Shown here: piece after piece, positions 26,522-35,708 of the stretch | How the letters are laid out: every line of letters begins with the position of its first letter | Position numbering within the stretch: position 1 is the stretch's first letter | NCBI GenBank assembly: GCA_902373515.1 | Contig: CABKML010000004.1 | Span: 1-64,000 of the forward strand | DNA from: an uncultured Eubacteriales bacterium | GTDB lineage: Bacteria > Bacillota > Clostridia > Saccharofermentanales > Fastidiosipilaceae | Reading direction: 5' to 3' | Length of the DNA: 64,000 bases | The notes under the pieces: model-generated | What the model was told of the DNA's origin: nothing | The model's input: only the letters and a program-made list of their open reading frames with translations | Database searches by the model: none | Translations under genes and position numbers: made by a program

Positions 26522-27997
26522 TTATTCTATCATACTTTCGTATAATTTCAGATATTCTTTGCCGGCATTGTTCCAACTGAAATCACATTTCATCGCAGTT
26601 GTTATCAAGTTGGCGAAATCCATATTTTCACCATTATGATACGCTCGATATAATCTTAAAGCCTGACATATAACGTGCAGGAAGTCATGGGCATTAATAT
26701 TTGTGAAGCTGAAACCGTTGCCGCTGTGTTCATAACGATTATACGGCTGTACCGTATCGACCAAGCCTCCCGTTTCCCGGACAATAGGTAATGTCCCGTA
26801 ACGCATGGCAATCATTTGACTCAAACCGCAAGGTTCAAAAATGGAAGGCATCAGCAACAAGTCGGCACCGGCATAGAGGAGATTGGAAAAGCGGTCGTCA
26901 AAGCGTAAACAGGCGCGCATTTTTTGCGGATATTTGTTACTGAAATAGCGTAACGAATCTTCATACATACTCGGTCCTGTACCCAAAATGACAATTTGGC
27001 AATCTTCCATCTTGAGTAAATCTTCGGCAATACAATTGAACAAATCCAAGCCTTTCTGGTCGGTCAGGCGGCTGATCATCACAATTAAAGGCACATCTTC
27101 ATCCACTGTTAAGTTCAGCTGTTTCTGCACTGCCACTTTATTCTTGGCCTTGCCCTGCGCAAAATCGCTGACGGAATAATTTTTCACTAAAGTAGGATCC
27201 GTAGCCGGGTTAAATTCAACCGTATCTATACCGTTAGTAATACCGCATAATTTATTCTTGTAATAGTTAAGGACGGTTTCCAGCCGTTCACCGTAAAATT
27301 CATACATAATTTCCTGCGCATAAGTATGAGAAACTGTATTGATTTTATCGGCATAAACAATACCGGCTTTCAAGAAATTGGCATATCCGTCTTTGAGTAC
27401 ACCGTAATCGTTCAGATAACTGTTATCCAAGCCGGTCAAATCGGCAATTTTCTCATAACTTGTATATCCCTGGAAGCGCAAATTATGGATAGTCAACAGC
27501 GTCCGAATTTCGGGAAAATAGCCGAACTGTTGATATTGTGCCTGCAAAAGTACGGGAATCAAACCCGCCTGCCAATCATGGCAATGAATAATATCGGGAT
27601 AAAAGCGCATCGCCTGTCCCAACGCTTCCAGCACCGCTTTCTGGAAAAAGCAAAATCTTTCAATGTCAAAATCATAGTCTTTATAAATTTCGTCATAACC
27701 GAAATAATATTCATTGTCTATAAAGTAATATTCTACGCCTTCGTAGTTGCAGCGAAATAAACCGGCATACAGTGTACGCCAGCCCATACGCAGCATTGAC
27801 CAACGCACAAACTCCAAGTCGGCGGCGAATTTTTCTTTTACGCATTTATACAGGGGCATCACGACACGCGCATCTACACCCAACTTCTGTAACTCTTTCG
27901 GTAAAACTCCTACAACATCCGCCAGCCCGCCGGTTTTGGCAAAGGGTACAGCCTCTGCCGTTACCATCAAAACCTTGACTTGTTTGTCGTTCATCAC
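26522..27997 (-). CDS. glgA: glycogen synthase (ADP-glucose)
   Basis: A GT5 glycosyltransferase that adds glucose from ADP-glucose to glycogen. It has 491 residues. The ADP-glucose site KTGGLADV is near residue 21, and the C-terminal EPCGLSQMIAMRYGTLPIVRETGGL block is near residue 395 (long form, so only its motif matters: EPCGLSQ). The GTG at 27997 has AAAGGAG at good spacing and overlaps the glgD stop by 4 nt; an ATG at 27994 is the alternative. It is the last gene of glgC-glgD-glgA. No branching enzyme or phosphorylase lies in the window. Confidence 0.95.
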   Translation of the reverse strand: MMNDKQVKVLMVTAEAVPFAKTGGLADVVGVLPKELQKLGVDARVVMPLYKCVKEKFAADLEFVRWSMLRMGWRTLYAGLFRCNYEGVEYYFIDNEYYFGYDEIYKDYDFDIERFCFFQKAVLEALGQAMRFYPDIIHCHDWQAGLIPVLLQAQYQQFGYFPEIRTLLTIHNLRFQGYTSYEKIADLTGLDNSYLNDYGVLKDGYANFLKAGIVYADKINTVSHTYAQEIMYEFYGERLETVLNYYKNKLCGITNGIDTVEFNPATDPTLVKNYSVSDFAQGKAKNKVAVQKQLNLTVDEDVPLIVMISRLTDQKGLDLFNCIAEDLLKMEDCQIVILGTGPSMYEDSLRYFSNKYPQKMRACLRFDDRFSNLLYAGADLLLMPSIFEPCGLSQMIAMRYGTLPIVRETGGLVDTVQPYNRYEHSGNGFSFTNINAHDFLHVICQALRLYRAYHNGENMDFANLITTAMKCDFSWNNAGKEYLKLYESMIE

Positions 27998-29100
27998 ACT
28001 ATTGCTCCTTTACCTATTACTACAGGATAATCATTATGTCCGACCATATGAATTCCCGGTTGAATTACACAATCTTTATCAAGTATAACATTCTCCAGAT
28101 AGCAATCGTTGGCGATATCGACATTTTGAAAAATTATGCAATTTTTTAAGACTGCCGTTTCAGCGATTCTCACATGACGGAAAATCATGGAATGTTCCAC
28201 TTGGCCGGAGATCAAGCAACCGTCTGAAACAATAGTATTGGTAACTTTGGCAGTTTCCGTGTAGATAGTCGGCGCTTCATCTTTTACTTTAGTATACAAA
28301 ATATCATCGGTTTCAAACAGTTGATGACTGACTTGCGGGTTAAGTAAAGCAAAAGTTTCTCTGAAATAATCTTTAATAGAATTAATTCTCAGACATAAGC
28401 CTTTATATTCATAGCAACGAATATTAAGGCTGTTGCACATCCTTAACAGGTAAGGTGCCGTTACTTCGCCGAAGCCTTTGCTGATAGCCTCATCGACGAT
28501 TTTCAAAAGCAAATTGCGCCGGATAATCATCGTTCCCAGGAATAATTTGTTACTGACTTTTTCAATCGGATTATTCCAGGCATTCAACAGTTTATCTTCC
28601 GCATCGGTTTCCAAAACAATGTTCGGTTCACTGGGAAATTCATCATGGCGATCGTACATTACGGTCATATCCGCCCCTGTTCCCTTATGGCAACGCAGAA
28701 CATCGAGCAAATTGGAATTGAAGACGACATTGGCGCCGCAAATAATGACGTCGGTTGAAGTATCATGTCTTAAAAAATTGGCGATGGACGATAAGTCATC
28801 AATATGACCGGGATAAAAGCTGGAAGTAATATAAGGAGCAAGGAGAAATACTCCCTGATTTTTGTGATCCAGGTCCCAGTTGGATCCTGTTCCGACATGG
28901 TCGATCAGGGACTTGAATTTATTATGCGTGACAATACCCACCTTGCTGACACCGGTATTAACCAAATTGGACAAAGCAAAATCAATAATACGGTATCTGC
29001 CGGCAAAAGGAACTGCCGCCAAGGCTCTCAGACGGGTTAAGTCACTCAAAGATACGCCCTGACCGTCGGCGAAAATCAATCCGCAAGCGTCATTTTTCAT
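27994..29100 (-). CDS. glgD: glucose-1-phosphate adenylyltransferase, GlgD subunit
   Basis: Regulatory or non-catalytic partner of GlgC in Firmicutes; the heterotetramer makes ADP-glucose. It has 368 residues, with a nucleotidyltransferase-like N-terminal part ([17 protein letters not shown] near residue 33) and a left-handed beta-helix C-terminal part with hexad-like repeats from about residue 270. The N-terminus reads [14 protein letters not shown] in place of the catalytic GGxGxRL loop, as expected of GlgD. It overlaps glgC by 4 nt (ATGA) and has GGGAGG upstream. Confidence 0.94.
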   Translation of the reverse strand: MKNDACGLIFADGQGVSLSDLTRLRALAAVPFAGRYRIIDFALSNLVNTGVSKVGIVTHNKFKSLIDHVGTGSNWDLDHKNQGVFLLAPYITSSFYPGHIDDLSSIANFLRHDTSTDVIICGANVVFNSNLLDVLRCHKGTGADMTVMYDRHDEFPSEPNIVLETDAEDKLLNAWNNPIEKVSNKLFLGTMIIRRNLLLKIVDEAISKGFGEVTAPYLLRMCNSLNIRCYEYKGLCLRINSIKDYFRETFALLNPQVSHQLFETDDILYTKVKDEAPTIYTETAKVTNTIVSDGCLISGQVEHSMIFRHVRIAETAVLKNCIIFQNVDIANDCYLENVILDKDCVIQPGIHMVGHNDYPVVIGKGAIV

Positions 29101-30371
29101 ACATTACCCTCCCACAAAATTGCGACTTCTTTTTCCACGACATTTTCTGCCGCTTCAATCTGCATATCCTGACAAACCATAACTTCCGCCGGAAGTTTGC
29201 TGCCGGCTTTGATGGTCGCACCATGATTAATAACAGATACGCCTTCAGTGCACAGCTTGTTCTTGTAAGGAGAATTATCGTCTACATTATGACCGATAAC
29301 TACGCCCTCGCCGATTACCGCATTTATGCCGGCAATAACTCTTTCCAATTTGGCTCCGGCTTTGACATGCACACCCGGCATTAAGACGGAATCTATAACT
29401 TCGGCTCCCGGTTCTACAATGCAGGCTGCAGATAATAAAGAGTGTTGTACTTTACCGTAAATTTGGCAACCGTCCGTCATGGCCGAATTTATAACTTTGG
29501 CCGTATCGGCAATATAATGTGCCGGTTTCACGGGGTTGCGGCTGTAAATACGCCAAGAAGCATCACGCAAATTAATTTCATCGGGATAATCCAGGATATC
29601 CATATTAGCTTCCCACAAAGAGGCAATCGTACCGACATCTTTCCAGTAGCCGGCAAAACGATAGGCTTGTAATTTGATGTCCGATTCCAAGTATTTCGGG
29701 ATAATATTTTTACCGAAATCGTGAGAACTTGCCGGATCATTTTCATCGGCTATCAGCATGCGGCGCAAGGTTTCCCAGGTGAAAATATAAATTCCCATCG
29801 AAGCGAGATTACTTTTGGCATGGGCCGGTTTTTCTTCAAATTCGATTATTCTGTCATGTTCATCCACATTCATAATACCGAATCTGTAAGTTTCTTCATA
29901 AGGGACTTCCAGGACGGCAATTGTCGCTCCGGCGCCTGAGTCAACGTGCATTTTCAGCATTTTGGCATAATCCATTTTATAAATATGATCACCGGAAAGA
30001 ACAAGGACATATTTCGGCGAAAACATATCGATGAAGCCGATGTTCTGATAAATAGCATTGGCTGTATTTTTGTACCAGTCACTGCCGCCTGAACGCTGGT
30101 ACGGCGGCAAAATAAAAGCTCCGCCCGTGCTTCTGTCCAAATCCCACGGATGACCGTTGCCTATATAAGTGTTCAAGCCTAACGGTTGGTATTGGGTTAA
30201 TACACCGACTGTATTTATTCCCGAGTTAACGCAGTTACTCAAAGGAAAATCTATTATGCGATAACGTGAGCCGTAAGGAACTGCCGGTTTTGCCATATGT
30301 TGGGTCAATGTTCCTAAGCGTGATCCCTGACCGCCCGCCAGAATCATGGAAATAATTTCTTTTTTGGCCAT
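29097..30371 (-). CDS. glgC: glucose-1-phosphate adenylyltransferase, catalytic subunit
   Basis: It makes ADP-glucose from glucose-1-phosphate and ATP, the committed step of glycogen synthesis. From the ATG at 30371 it has 424 residues; GGAGGT lies just upstream, so the 7-residue longer reading is not preferred. The pyrophosphorylase loop [11 protein letters not shown] is near residue 10, [12 protein letters not shown] near residue 120, and [20 protein letters not shown] near residue 160. The beta-helix domain follows from about residue 290. First gene of the glg operon. Confidence 0.96.
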   Translation of the reverse strand: MAKKEIISMILAGGQGSRLGTLTQHMAKPAVPYGSRYRIIDFPLSNCVNSGINTVGVLTQYQPLGLNTYIGNGHPWDLDRSTGGAFILPPYQRSGGSDWYKNTANAIYQNIGFIDMFSPKYVLVLSGDHIYKMDYAKMLKMHVDSGAGATIAVLEVPYEETYRFGIMNVDEHDRIIEFEEKPAHAKSNLASMGIYIFTWETLRRMLIADENDPASSHDFGKNIIPKYLESDIKLQAYRFAGYWKDVGTIASLWEANMDILDYPDEINLRDASWRIYSRNPVKPAHYIADTAKVINSAMTDGCQIYGKVQHSLLSAACIVEPGAEVIDSVLMPGVHVKAGAKLERVIAGINAVIGEGVVIGHNVDDNSPYKNKLCTEGVSVINHGATIKAGSKLPAEVMVCQDMQIEAAENVVEKEVAILWEGNV

Positions 30372-30672
30372 GCTTACCTCCATAACAAGCAACTAAGACT
30401 GTAATATATGTCTATTTTATCAAGCATAAAATCTCACCGCAATAATAAAACGATGAATTTTTGCTTTGTTTTTGTGCAGATTCACCAAATTTGCTGTTTG
30501 TAAGGGGTATTATAAAGATAACGTGCTCTCCTGCCGAACTGAAAATTTTCACAAATATTTTTATTTGTTACCGACCCGGATATCCCTCATCACATATTGT
30601 CGCTGCCAACTTGGCACACAGCTCAAAGTCGCCTTGCATTAGGCAGCTTAATTTTGTATAATAACCTGACGT

Positions 30673-30745
30673 CGAGGTGTAGCTCAGGTGGTAGAGTGCC
30701 TGCTTTGGGAGCAGGATGTCGTAGGTTCGAGTCCTGTCACCTCGA
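30673..30745 (+). tRNA. tRNA-Pro (anticodon UGG)
   Basis: A 73-nt cloverleaf: acceptor CGAGGTG/CACCTCG, D stem GCTC/GAGT, anticodon stem CCTGC/GCAGG with loop TTTGGGA (anticodon TGG), T arm with TTCGAGT. The C1-G72 pair and A73 are the bacterial tRNA-Pro identity. The 3' CCA is not encoded. Confidence 0.97.
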
Positions 30746-30781
30746 TAATTCATAGCGACAAGAAAGTCGCTGATTATTAAG

Positions 30782-30813
30782 AAAAGCGCCCGTCGAGTGA
30801 TGGGCGCTTTTTT
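30782..30813 (+). terminator. terminator after tRNA-Pro, possibly bidirectional
   Basis: Hairpin AAGCGCCC/GGGCGCTT with a run of T on the plus strand; on the minus strand it is followed by four T, so it may also end the nitroreductase transcript. Confidence 0.9.
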
Positions 30814-30840
30814 CCGACTTCTAATACTTCTAATAAAACT

Positions 30841-31788
30841 TTAATTCCACGAAACACTGAGTTGATATTGCAAATTATGAATATCGGCAAAAGCTTGTGT
30901 TTCAGCAAAAATACGATAATTGCAACCGTCAAGTTCGGCTAAAGTCGCCAAATTGGCCACTAAAGCTCCTACTGCCGCCGCCTGCGCTTTTTTGTGCCAG
31001 GCACTGCGAAAAATAAGACTCGGTTTGCTGAAAATATGTATCGTGTCCTCTGTAACCCAAAATCTCCAGGGTTGAGTATTGTACTCGGACGGCGCCTGAC
31101 AGGCTGCATGCAAAAGCAGCTCGACTTTCGCATTAATTGCAGGTGAACCTGAGATTAAGCGTTTTCTCACAGCTATCTTCCGACATTTTCCGGGATACTT
31201 ATCCGGATGGCCGATAGCTAAAATTAAAGGCAGACGTTTATCTTCGGCAAATTTTTCCGCATCGCTGACAGTCTCGGCCTCGGCTGCACTTGCTGCCGGC
31301 GTTGACGTTGTCGCTGCTGTTTTAAGCGTCGTTTCGGGCTCAGAATCAAGTTCGGATTCAGATTCTGACACAGAAGCAGCAGGGGCAGCGGGAGTAACAG
31401 GAGCAGCGGGCACCAGCTCAGTTACAGGAACAGTATCGGAAGAAGGCAACAATTTATCACATCTTTGGAAACAGGCGCCTAAATTGTTACAAGTCAACCA
31501 CAAAGAAGCAATCTCACCCAGATAGCCTGCATTTTGCCAATTTTCCCGACAATCGTCTCCGTAAAAGAATAAATAATACGGAGCAAAGGTACAAACTTTG
31601 GAAAAATTCTTATATTTCCGTTGTGCCTCTTCGTAAGTTAAAACGACAAAATTAAGCTCCGCTCCGGGCATTAATCCGGGAATGGACTTCAAACCGCGCA
31701 TAAAATTATTTAATTCTTCCGACTTAATCGGCAGTTGCTTAAATTTGCGCACTGAAGCGCGTTGCAAAATAGCTTCTTTTAATGTCAT
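30841..31788 (-). CDS. putative nitroreductase (TM1586-like) with a low-complexity insert
   Basis: The protein has 315 residues. The start (QRASVRKFKQLPI, residue 9) and the block APSEYNTQPWRFW near residue 235 are hallmarks of the FMN nitroreductase fold, in the duplicated arrangement of the TM1586-like group. An unusual insert of about 70 residues (114-182), almost only Ala, Pro, Ser, Thr and Glu, sits right before the strand LPLILAIGHP. The reading frame is intact across it. The electron acceptor is unknown. It lies 91 nt downstream of a flavodoxin gene, at the end of an ABC-importer cluster, and could take electrons from the same source. Confidence 0.75.
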   Translation of the reverse strand: MTLKEAILQRASVRKFKQLPIKSEELNNFMRGLKSIPGLMPGAELNFVVLTYEEAQRKYKNFSKVCTFAPYYLFFYGDDCRENWQNAGYLGEIASLWLTCNNLGACFQRCDKLLPSSDTVPVTELVPAAPVTPAAPAASVSESESELDSEPETTLKTAATTSTPAASAAEAETVSDAEKFAEDKRLPLILAIGHPDKYPGKCRKIAVRKRLISGSPAINAKVELLLHAACQAPSEYNTQPWRFWVTEDTIHIFSKPSLIFRSAWHKKAQAAAVGALVANLATLAELDGCNYRIFAETQAFADIHNLQYQLSVSWN

Positions 31789-31879
31789 CTTTTTTGCCTC
31801 ATTTTCAGCCTTGATATTTAGCTTTCAGTATAGTTGGCTTTAATAGCAAATTAATTACTCAACAATTAAAATATGATAA

Positions 31880-32431
31880 CTAATGTTGCGCCTTTAATTC
31901 TTCAACTTGATCCGACAGCAATACTCTTTCCTGGAAACGTTCACTTGCCAAAGCACATTCAGCTTTTGTCGGATGATTTTTGAACAACTCATAACGCAAG
32001 CCTTTTTCCGGGGTGTAAGCGTGATGATTACCGTTACCGGATTGGGCCATCCGCTTGAATTCGGCAATAATTTGCGGTGCCAGGGCGCCGTTGGCAATAA
32101 AGCTGCCGATAACCTGACCGCCGGCTTCCTGAACAAGTTTAATACCCTTCTGAATAGCTTCAAAAGCATGCGTAGAGTCGGCAAAGTAAGCTAAAGTGCA
32201 AAAAACAAAGACACGTTTACCCTTTAATCTTGTAATAAATTTGCAAGCAAGGTCATCCGGTCCGGCCTGATCAACATAATAGCCCAAAGCGACAATGTCA
32301 GCGGCAGTGATATCAGGATTGTCCTTAATATCAAGCAAAGCTTTATCTTTCTCCTTAATATCATCGTATATAGCTTGTGCTACTTTTTTCGTACAACCGG
32401 TCAAAGACCGATAACAAACAGCGTATTTCAT
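31880..32431 (-). CDS. flavodoxin-family protein
   Basis: The protein has 183 residues. The N-terminal phosphate-binding loop (YRSLTGCTKKVAQAI, residues 7-21) fits the flavodoxin P-loop T/S-x-T-G-x-T, and VFVFCTLAYFADS near residue 73 fits the following flavin loop. The C-terminal third is helical and variable. Flavodoxin-like proteins carry electrons with FMN in the cytosol. It begins 14 nt after the end of the ABC ATPase gene, so it is almost surely cotranscribed with the importer. A link to reductive release of imported iron, haem or corrinoid is a reasonable guess. Confidence 0.82.
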   Translation of the reverse strand: MKYAVCYRSLTGCTKKVAQAIYDDIKEKDKALLDIKDNPDITAADIVALGYYVDQAGPDDLACKFITRLKGKRVFVFCTLAYFADSTHAFEAIQKGIKLVQEAGGQVIGSFIANGALAPQIIAEFKRMAQSGNGNHHAYTPEKGLRYELFKNHPTKAECALASERFQERVLLSDQVEELKAQH

Positions 32432-32445
32432 ATATTAACCTCTTT

Positions 32446-33234
32446 CTATTTCTCTTCAGTATAAACCGTATAATCTATCAGCGGGCGTCGACGGCCGGCA
32501 ATTTTCAATAATTTGGCCTGAACTTTATAAACTTCAGCCAGCATCGCGGTATTGATAACCGTCTCCGGATTTCCGGCTGCATACTGTCTGCCGTTTGCCA
32601 GCACAATGACCCGATCGCTGATATCCATCGCCTGAGCAATATCATGTAAAACAATAACAATGCCCAAACCTTCCTGTTTTTGCAATTCCTTAATCAATGT
32701 AATCATTTCCAGCTGATGACAAATATCCAAATACGTTGTCGGTTCATCCAGAAATAATATCCGCGGTTTTTGTGCCAAAGAACAGGCTAGCCATACTCTT
32801 TGCAATTCTCCGCCGGAAAGTTCGTACAAATAACGTTCGGCAAAGGCTGCCGTATGTGTACGCTTAAGCGCCCAATCAACTATTTCCCGGTCTTCTTCCG
32901 AGTCTCGGTGCAACAAGTCTTGATGCGGCATTCTGCCGTAACTGACAAGTTCACGCACGGTAAAATCCTCCGGGGCCTGATGAATTTGAGGTAACAGGGC
33001 AATTTTGCGGGAAATTTCCTTCTTTTTCCAACAGTGTAAATCCTTGCCGTCCAAATACACCTTGCCCTTTTGATAAGGCAATATTCCGGCCACAGCTTTC
33101 AACAAAGTCGATTTACCCGAGCCGTTAGGTCCGATCAACGTTAAAATCTCACCCTCGGATATTTCACAGGAAAAATCAGTAATTATCGTTTTCGTACCAT
33201 AAGCGACTTGCAAATGTTCTACTTTAATAAGCAC
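32446..33234 (-). CDS. ABC importer ATPase, FecE/FhuC/BtuD type
   Basis: The ATPase of an iron-complex, haem or cobalamin importer. The GTG at 33234 is chosen: GGAGG lies 11 nt before it and it starts 4 nt after the permease stop, giving 262 residues; the longer reading would run 80 nt into the permease gene. Motifs: Walker A GPNGSGKST near residue 37, Q-loop LPQIHQAPEDF, signature LSGGELQRVWLA near residue 137, Walker B ILFLDEPTTYLD near residue 157, and switch His in IVIVLHDIAQA. The substrate class cannot be set from the ATPase. Confidence 0.92.
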   Translation of the reverse strand: MLIKVEHLQVAYGTKTIITDFSCEISEGEILTLIGPNGSGKSTLLKAVAGILPYQKGKVYLDGKDLHCWKKKEISRKIALLPQIHQAPEDFTVRELVSYGRMPHQDLLHRDSEEDREIVDWALKRTHTAAFAERYLYELSGGELQRVWLACSLAQKPRILFLDEPTTYLDICHQLEMITLIKELQKQEGLGIVIVLHDIAQAMDISDRVIVLANGRQYAAGNPETVINTAMLAEVYKVQAKLLKIAGRRRPLIDYTVYTEEK

Positions 33235-33238
33235 CTGA

Positions 33239-34258
33239 TCACTTACCTCCTTGTTGAATTTTGCTCTTAGTTTTAAGCAAATAAAGGAAAAAAGGACCTC
33301 CGGCCACCGCCATAACAATGCCTAAAGGTAATTCCATGCCGGAAATTAAAACTCTCCCGACAGTATCGGCTGCCAATGCTACAACTGCTCCCAAAATCAT
33401 GCCTATCGGTAATAAGCGACGATAATCCGATCCTACCAGAATACGGGTTATATGCGGTACAACTAAGCCGACAAAGCCTATAATACCCACAGCAGCAACT
33501 GTTGCCGCCGCTAAAAAAGCTGCCAAGGCCGAAATTAAAATTCTGGTTAAAGTAATGGGGAAGCCGAGATTGGTAGCCATCTCGTCCCCCAATTGCAAAG
33601 CGTTGGCCCCTCTGATTGTTAAAAAGCTTAACAACAGACAGGGAATCCCATATGCCAAAATCAAGCGAACATTCGACCAGGTGGAAGCGGCTATAGAACC
33701 GGTCAAAAAAGATAACACGCCCGTCAGGCTGTCGCTGTACAGCAACTGTAACAAAGCGTTGAATCCGCCTAAAACAGTATTAATAGCCACTCCTGCCAAA
33801 ATAATTCTGACAGGGCTTAATCCGCCGTCGTATGCCATTATATAAATGAGAGCACACGCAGTCAAAGAACCTATAAAGGCAAAAAAAGGAATGCTCAAGC
33901 TTAAATCGGCACAAAGTAACATAATCGCCGTTGCCGCCGTACCGGCACCGGCTGAAACACCTATAATTCCCGGATCAGCTAAAGGATTACGCATTACCGC
34001 CTGTAACAAAGAGCCGGCAGTAGCCAGGCAGGCACCTACAACCATCGCGACAATGACACGCGGTAAACGTAAATGTAATAAAATATTTCTGACCGTAACG
34101 GACCCGTTGCCGAACAAGGCCCGAACTATTTCATCCAAACTATATCCCGCCGATCCGATTCTTAACGAAAGCAGGGCAAGCAGAGCCAGAATTCCTAAGA
34201 GGATGCCTGCGAAACCCCAAGCTCCTGCTCGCCCGGTAAGGGACGGGCGTTGCATCAT
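33239..34258 (-). CDS. ABC importer permease, FecCD family
   Basis: Integral membrane permease of 339 residues with about ten helices. FecCD-family blocks are clear: LRLPRVIVAMVVGACLATAG near residue 62, RNPLADPGIIGVSAGAG near residue 90 and VAAVGIIGFVGLVVPHITR near residue 255. Only one permease gene is present, so it should act as a homodimer. It overlaps the binding-protein gene by 4 nt (ATGA). Two ATG codons in a row allow a start at 34258 or 34255. Confidence 0.93.
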   Translation of the reverse strand: MMQRPSLTGRAGAWGFAGILLGILALLALLSLRIGSAGYSLDEIVRALFGNGSVTVRNILLHLRLPRVIVAMVVGACLATAGSLLQAVMRNPLADPGIIGVSAGAGTAATAIMLLCADLSLSIPFFAFIGSLTACALIYIMAYDGGLSPVRIILAGVAINTVLGGFNALLQLLYSDSLTGVLSFLTGSIAASTWSNVRLILAYGIPCLLLSFLTIRGANALQLGDEMATNLGFPITLTRILISALAAFLAAATVAAVGIIGFVGLVVPHITRILVGSDYRRLLPIGMILGAVVALAADTVGRVLISGMELPLGIVMAVAGGPFFLYLLKTKSKIQQGGK

Positions 34259-35394
34259 TTCCCTAACTTTTCTGTTAAAATCTCACACAAATGATAGAGA
34301 TCGGGGACAATTTCCAAGCCTCTGCTGGTTGTGTAATTTCCCGGTAAAGCAACAATTTTGTCGGTCTTTACCGCTTTAATACCTTCATATACGGCTTTAT
34401 CGGCATTCTTAGCTTTAGTAAAAGCGGTCAACAAACTTTGCGGATCATAGCCTGTAGGCGGCGCAATTAAAAAGATAACTTCCGGATCTGCCTGTACCAA
34501 TGTTTCCAGACTTGACGGTAAAATACCGCTGCCCTTGACATCTTTGGCATCAGCTGCATTTTCAAAGCCCAACATTTTAATTATGGTTCCGAAATAACTC
34601 TTTGATGTTGCCAACATGATACTTTTACCGCCGACACCGAACATAATGGCCGTTTTCTTTGATGCATGTGCCTTGGCGTAATTTTGACAAGCCTCTTCAG
34701 CTGCTTTGTACATAGCCGTAATATCTTCTTTAGCCTGACTGCCGCCGAAAGCTTCGGCCAAAGCTTCAGTTTCCGCCTGATTGGCTGCTAAATTTACTAA
34801 CGGACCTTCAGAAGTGTAATATACGGGAATTTTCAATTTTTCTAATTGTGCACCGTATTTTTCCTTCATGCCGCCGCTCATAATAACCAAATCCGGTTCC
34901 AGAGCAATAACAGCTTCCGTATCAACTCCGCGCATACCCGACTCAATGTTTTTCACATCTTTGTAGTATTCCGCGGCCTTAGTTGTCTTAACAGTCCGGG
35001 AAACTGCCGCCATTTTGACATTCAATTTCGCCATAAGTGCCAAGCTTGAAGTAGAAAGATCGACAATTTTTGTCGGATATTTGGATAATTTAAGTGATTT
35101 GCCGTACTTTTTTTGTACAGCTTCCGGATACTTAATTTCCAAGCCCTTTTGTTTATCTAAATTATTGCGTAATTTAATATTTTTCCACTCCAAGTTCTTA
35201 GCTGTCGTTTCCTTGTCTTTTTTGTCTTTGTTATCCGACGCCGCTTTGCTTGTCGTTGCAACTGACTGTTTAGCAGCCGTAGTTGGAGCTTGAGTTGTTT
35301 TATTTTTATTTTCTTTAGCTTTTTGAGCAGTTGTACTGCACGCTGTCAAAGCACAGCACAAAGCCAAAGCCATTATTGTTTTCAATAATTTCAT
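34255..35394 (-). CDS. ABC importer substrate-binding lipoprotein, FecB/BtuF type
   Basis: The protein has 379 residues. The signal peptide ends in a lipobox LTAC (Cys19), so it is tethered to the outer face of the membrane. A Lys/Ala/Thr-rich linker follows to about residue 70. The binding fold shows the usual IVDLSTSSLALMAKLNVK near residue 110, LEPDLVIMSGG near residue 165 and, near residue 308, the segment VQADPEVIFLIAPP. AGGAGG precedes the ATG. Family members bind ferric siderophores, haem or cobalamin; the ligand is not determined. It is the first gene of the unit and has a long structured leader. Confidence 0.92.
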   Translation of the reverse strand: MKLLKTIMALALCCALTACSTTAQKAKENKNKTTQAPTTAAKQSVATTSKAASDNKDKKDKETTAKNLEWKNIKLRNNLDKQKGLEIKYPEAVQKKYGKSLKLSKYPTKIVDLSTSSLALMAKLNVKMAAVSRTVKTTKAAEYYKDVKNIESGMRGVDTEAVIALEPDLVIMSGGMKEKYGAQLEKLKIPVYYTSEGPLVNLAANQAETEALAEAFGGSQAKEDITAMYKAAEEACQNYAKAHASKKTAIMFGVGGKSIMLATSKSYFGTIIKMLGFENAADAKDVKGSGILPSSLETLVQADPEVIFLIAPPTGYDPQSLLTAFTKAKNADKAVYEGIKAVKTDKIVALPGNYTTSRGLEIVPDLYHLCEILTEKLGK

Positions 35395-35650
35395 ACGAAT
35401 CCTCCTGCAAAAGATTTTTATATTTTAATTTATATTTTTCGCCTCATTGCATGACTTGAGGCTGTGATTTTTTCGATCCTGTTTCTATGACATCAGTTTC
35501 TCGCAATATGCCGCCTCTTATCGACATAGCACAAACTGCTGAAATGTCTTTAATTTTCCGCAAACCTCCTTTTCTGCAAAAATTATGCCGAAGAACATAA
35601 TAACACCAATCAAGGTAAAATAAAGCTCTTTCTGCGCAAGAAAAAAACAC
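35395..35650 (-). promoter_or_regulatory. structured leader upstream of the ABC importer operon
   Basis: This 256-bp stretch has no convincing long gene. On the minus strand it holds a two-part hairpin (35523-35548: GACAT/ATGTC enclosing AGCA/TGCT) and, nearer the gene, a perfect 6-bp hairpin GCCTCA/TGAGGC (35441-35462). A strong AGGAGG (around 35565-35571) lies upstream of both, in frame with a short reading frame that ends inside the second hairpin. It could be a leader-peptide or riboswitch-type control region. No known riboswitch core was recognised. Confidence 0.35.
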
Positions 35651-35684
35651 AAAAAAAAAACGCGATAACAATCGTTATCGCGTT
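35651..35684 (-). terminator. rho-independent terminator of adhE
   Basis: Perfect 11-bp inverted repeat AACGCGATAAC/GTTATCGCGTT (35659-35669 with 35674-35684), followed on the minus strand by ten T. Confidence 0.95.
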
Positions 35685-35708
35685 AATTTATGAAGAAAGA
35701 TTAACTTA

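Noticed and set aside
28478-28807. Plus-strand frame of 109 codons inside glgD
   Set aside because: Antisense shadow; no promoter or ribosome site.
35444-35671. 75-codon frame on the minus strand upstream of the ABC importer gene
   Set aside because: It overlaps the adhE terminator and a hairpin region, has no site before its first codon, and the sequence has no recognisable pattern. A shorter leader peptide from the internal AGGAGG remains possible and is noted with the leader.
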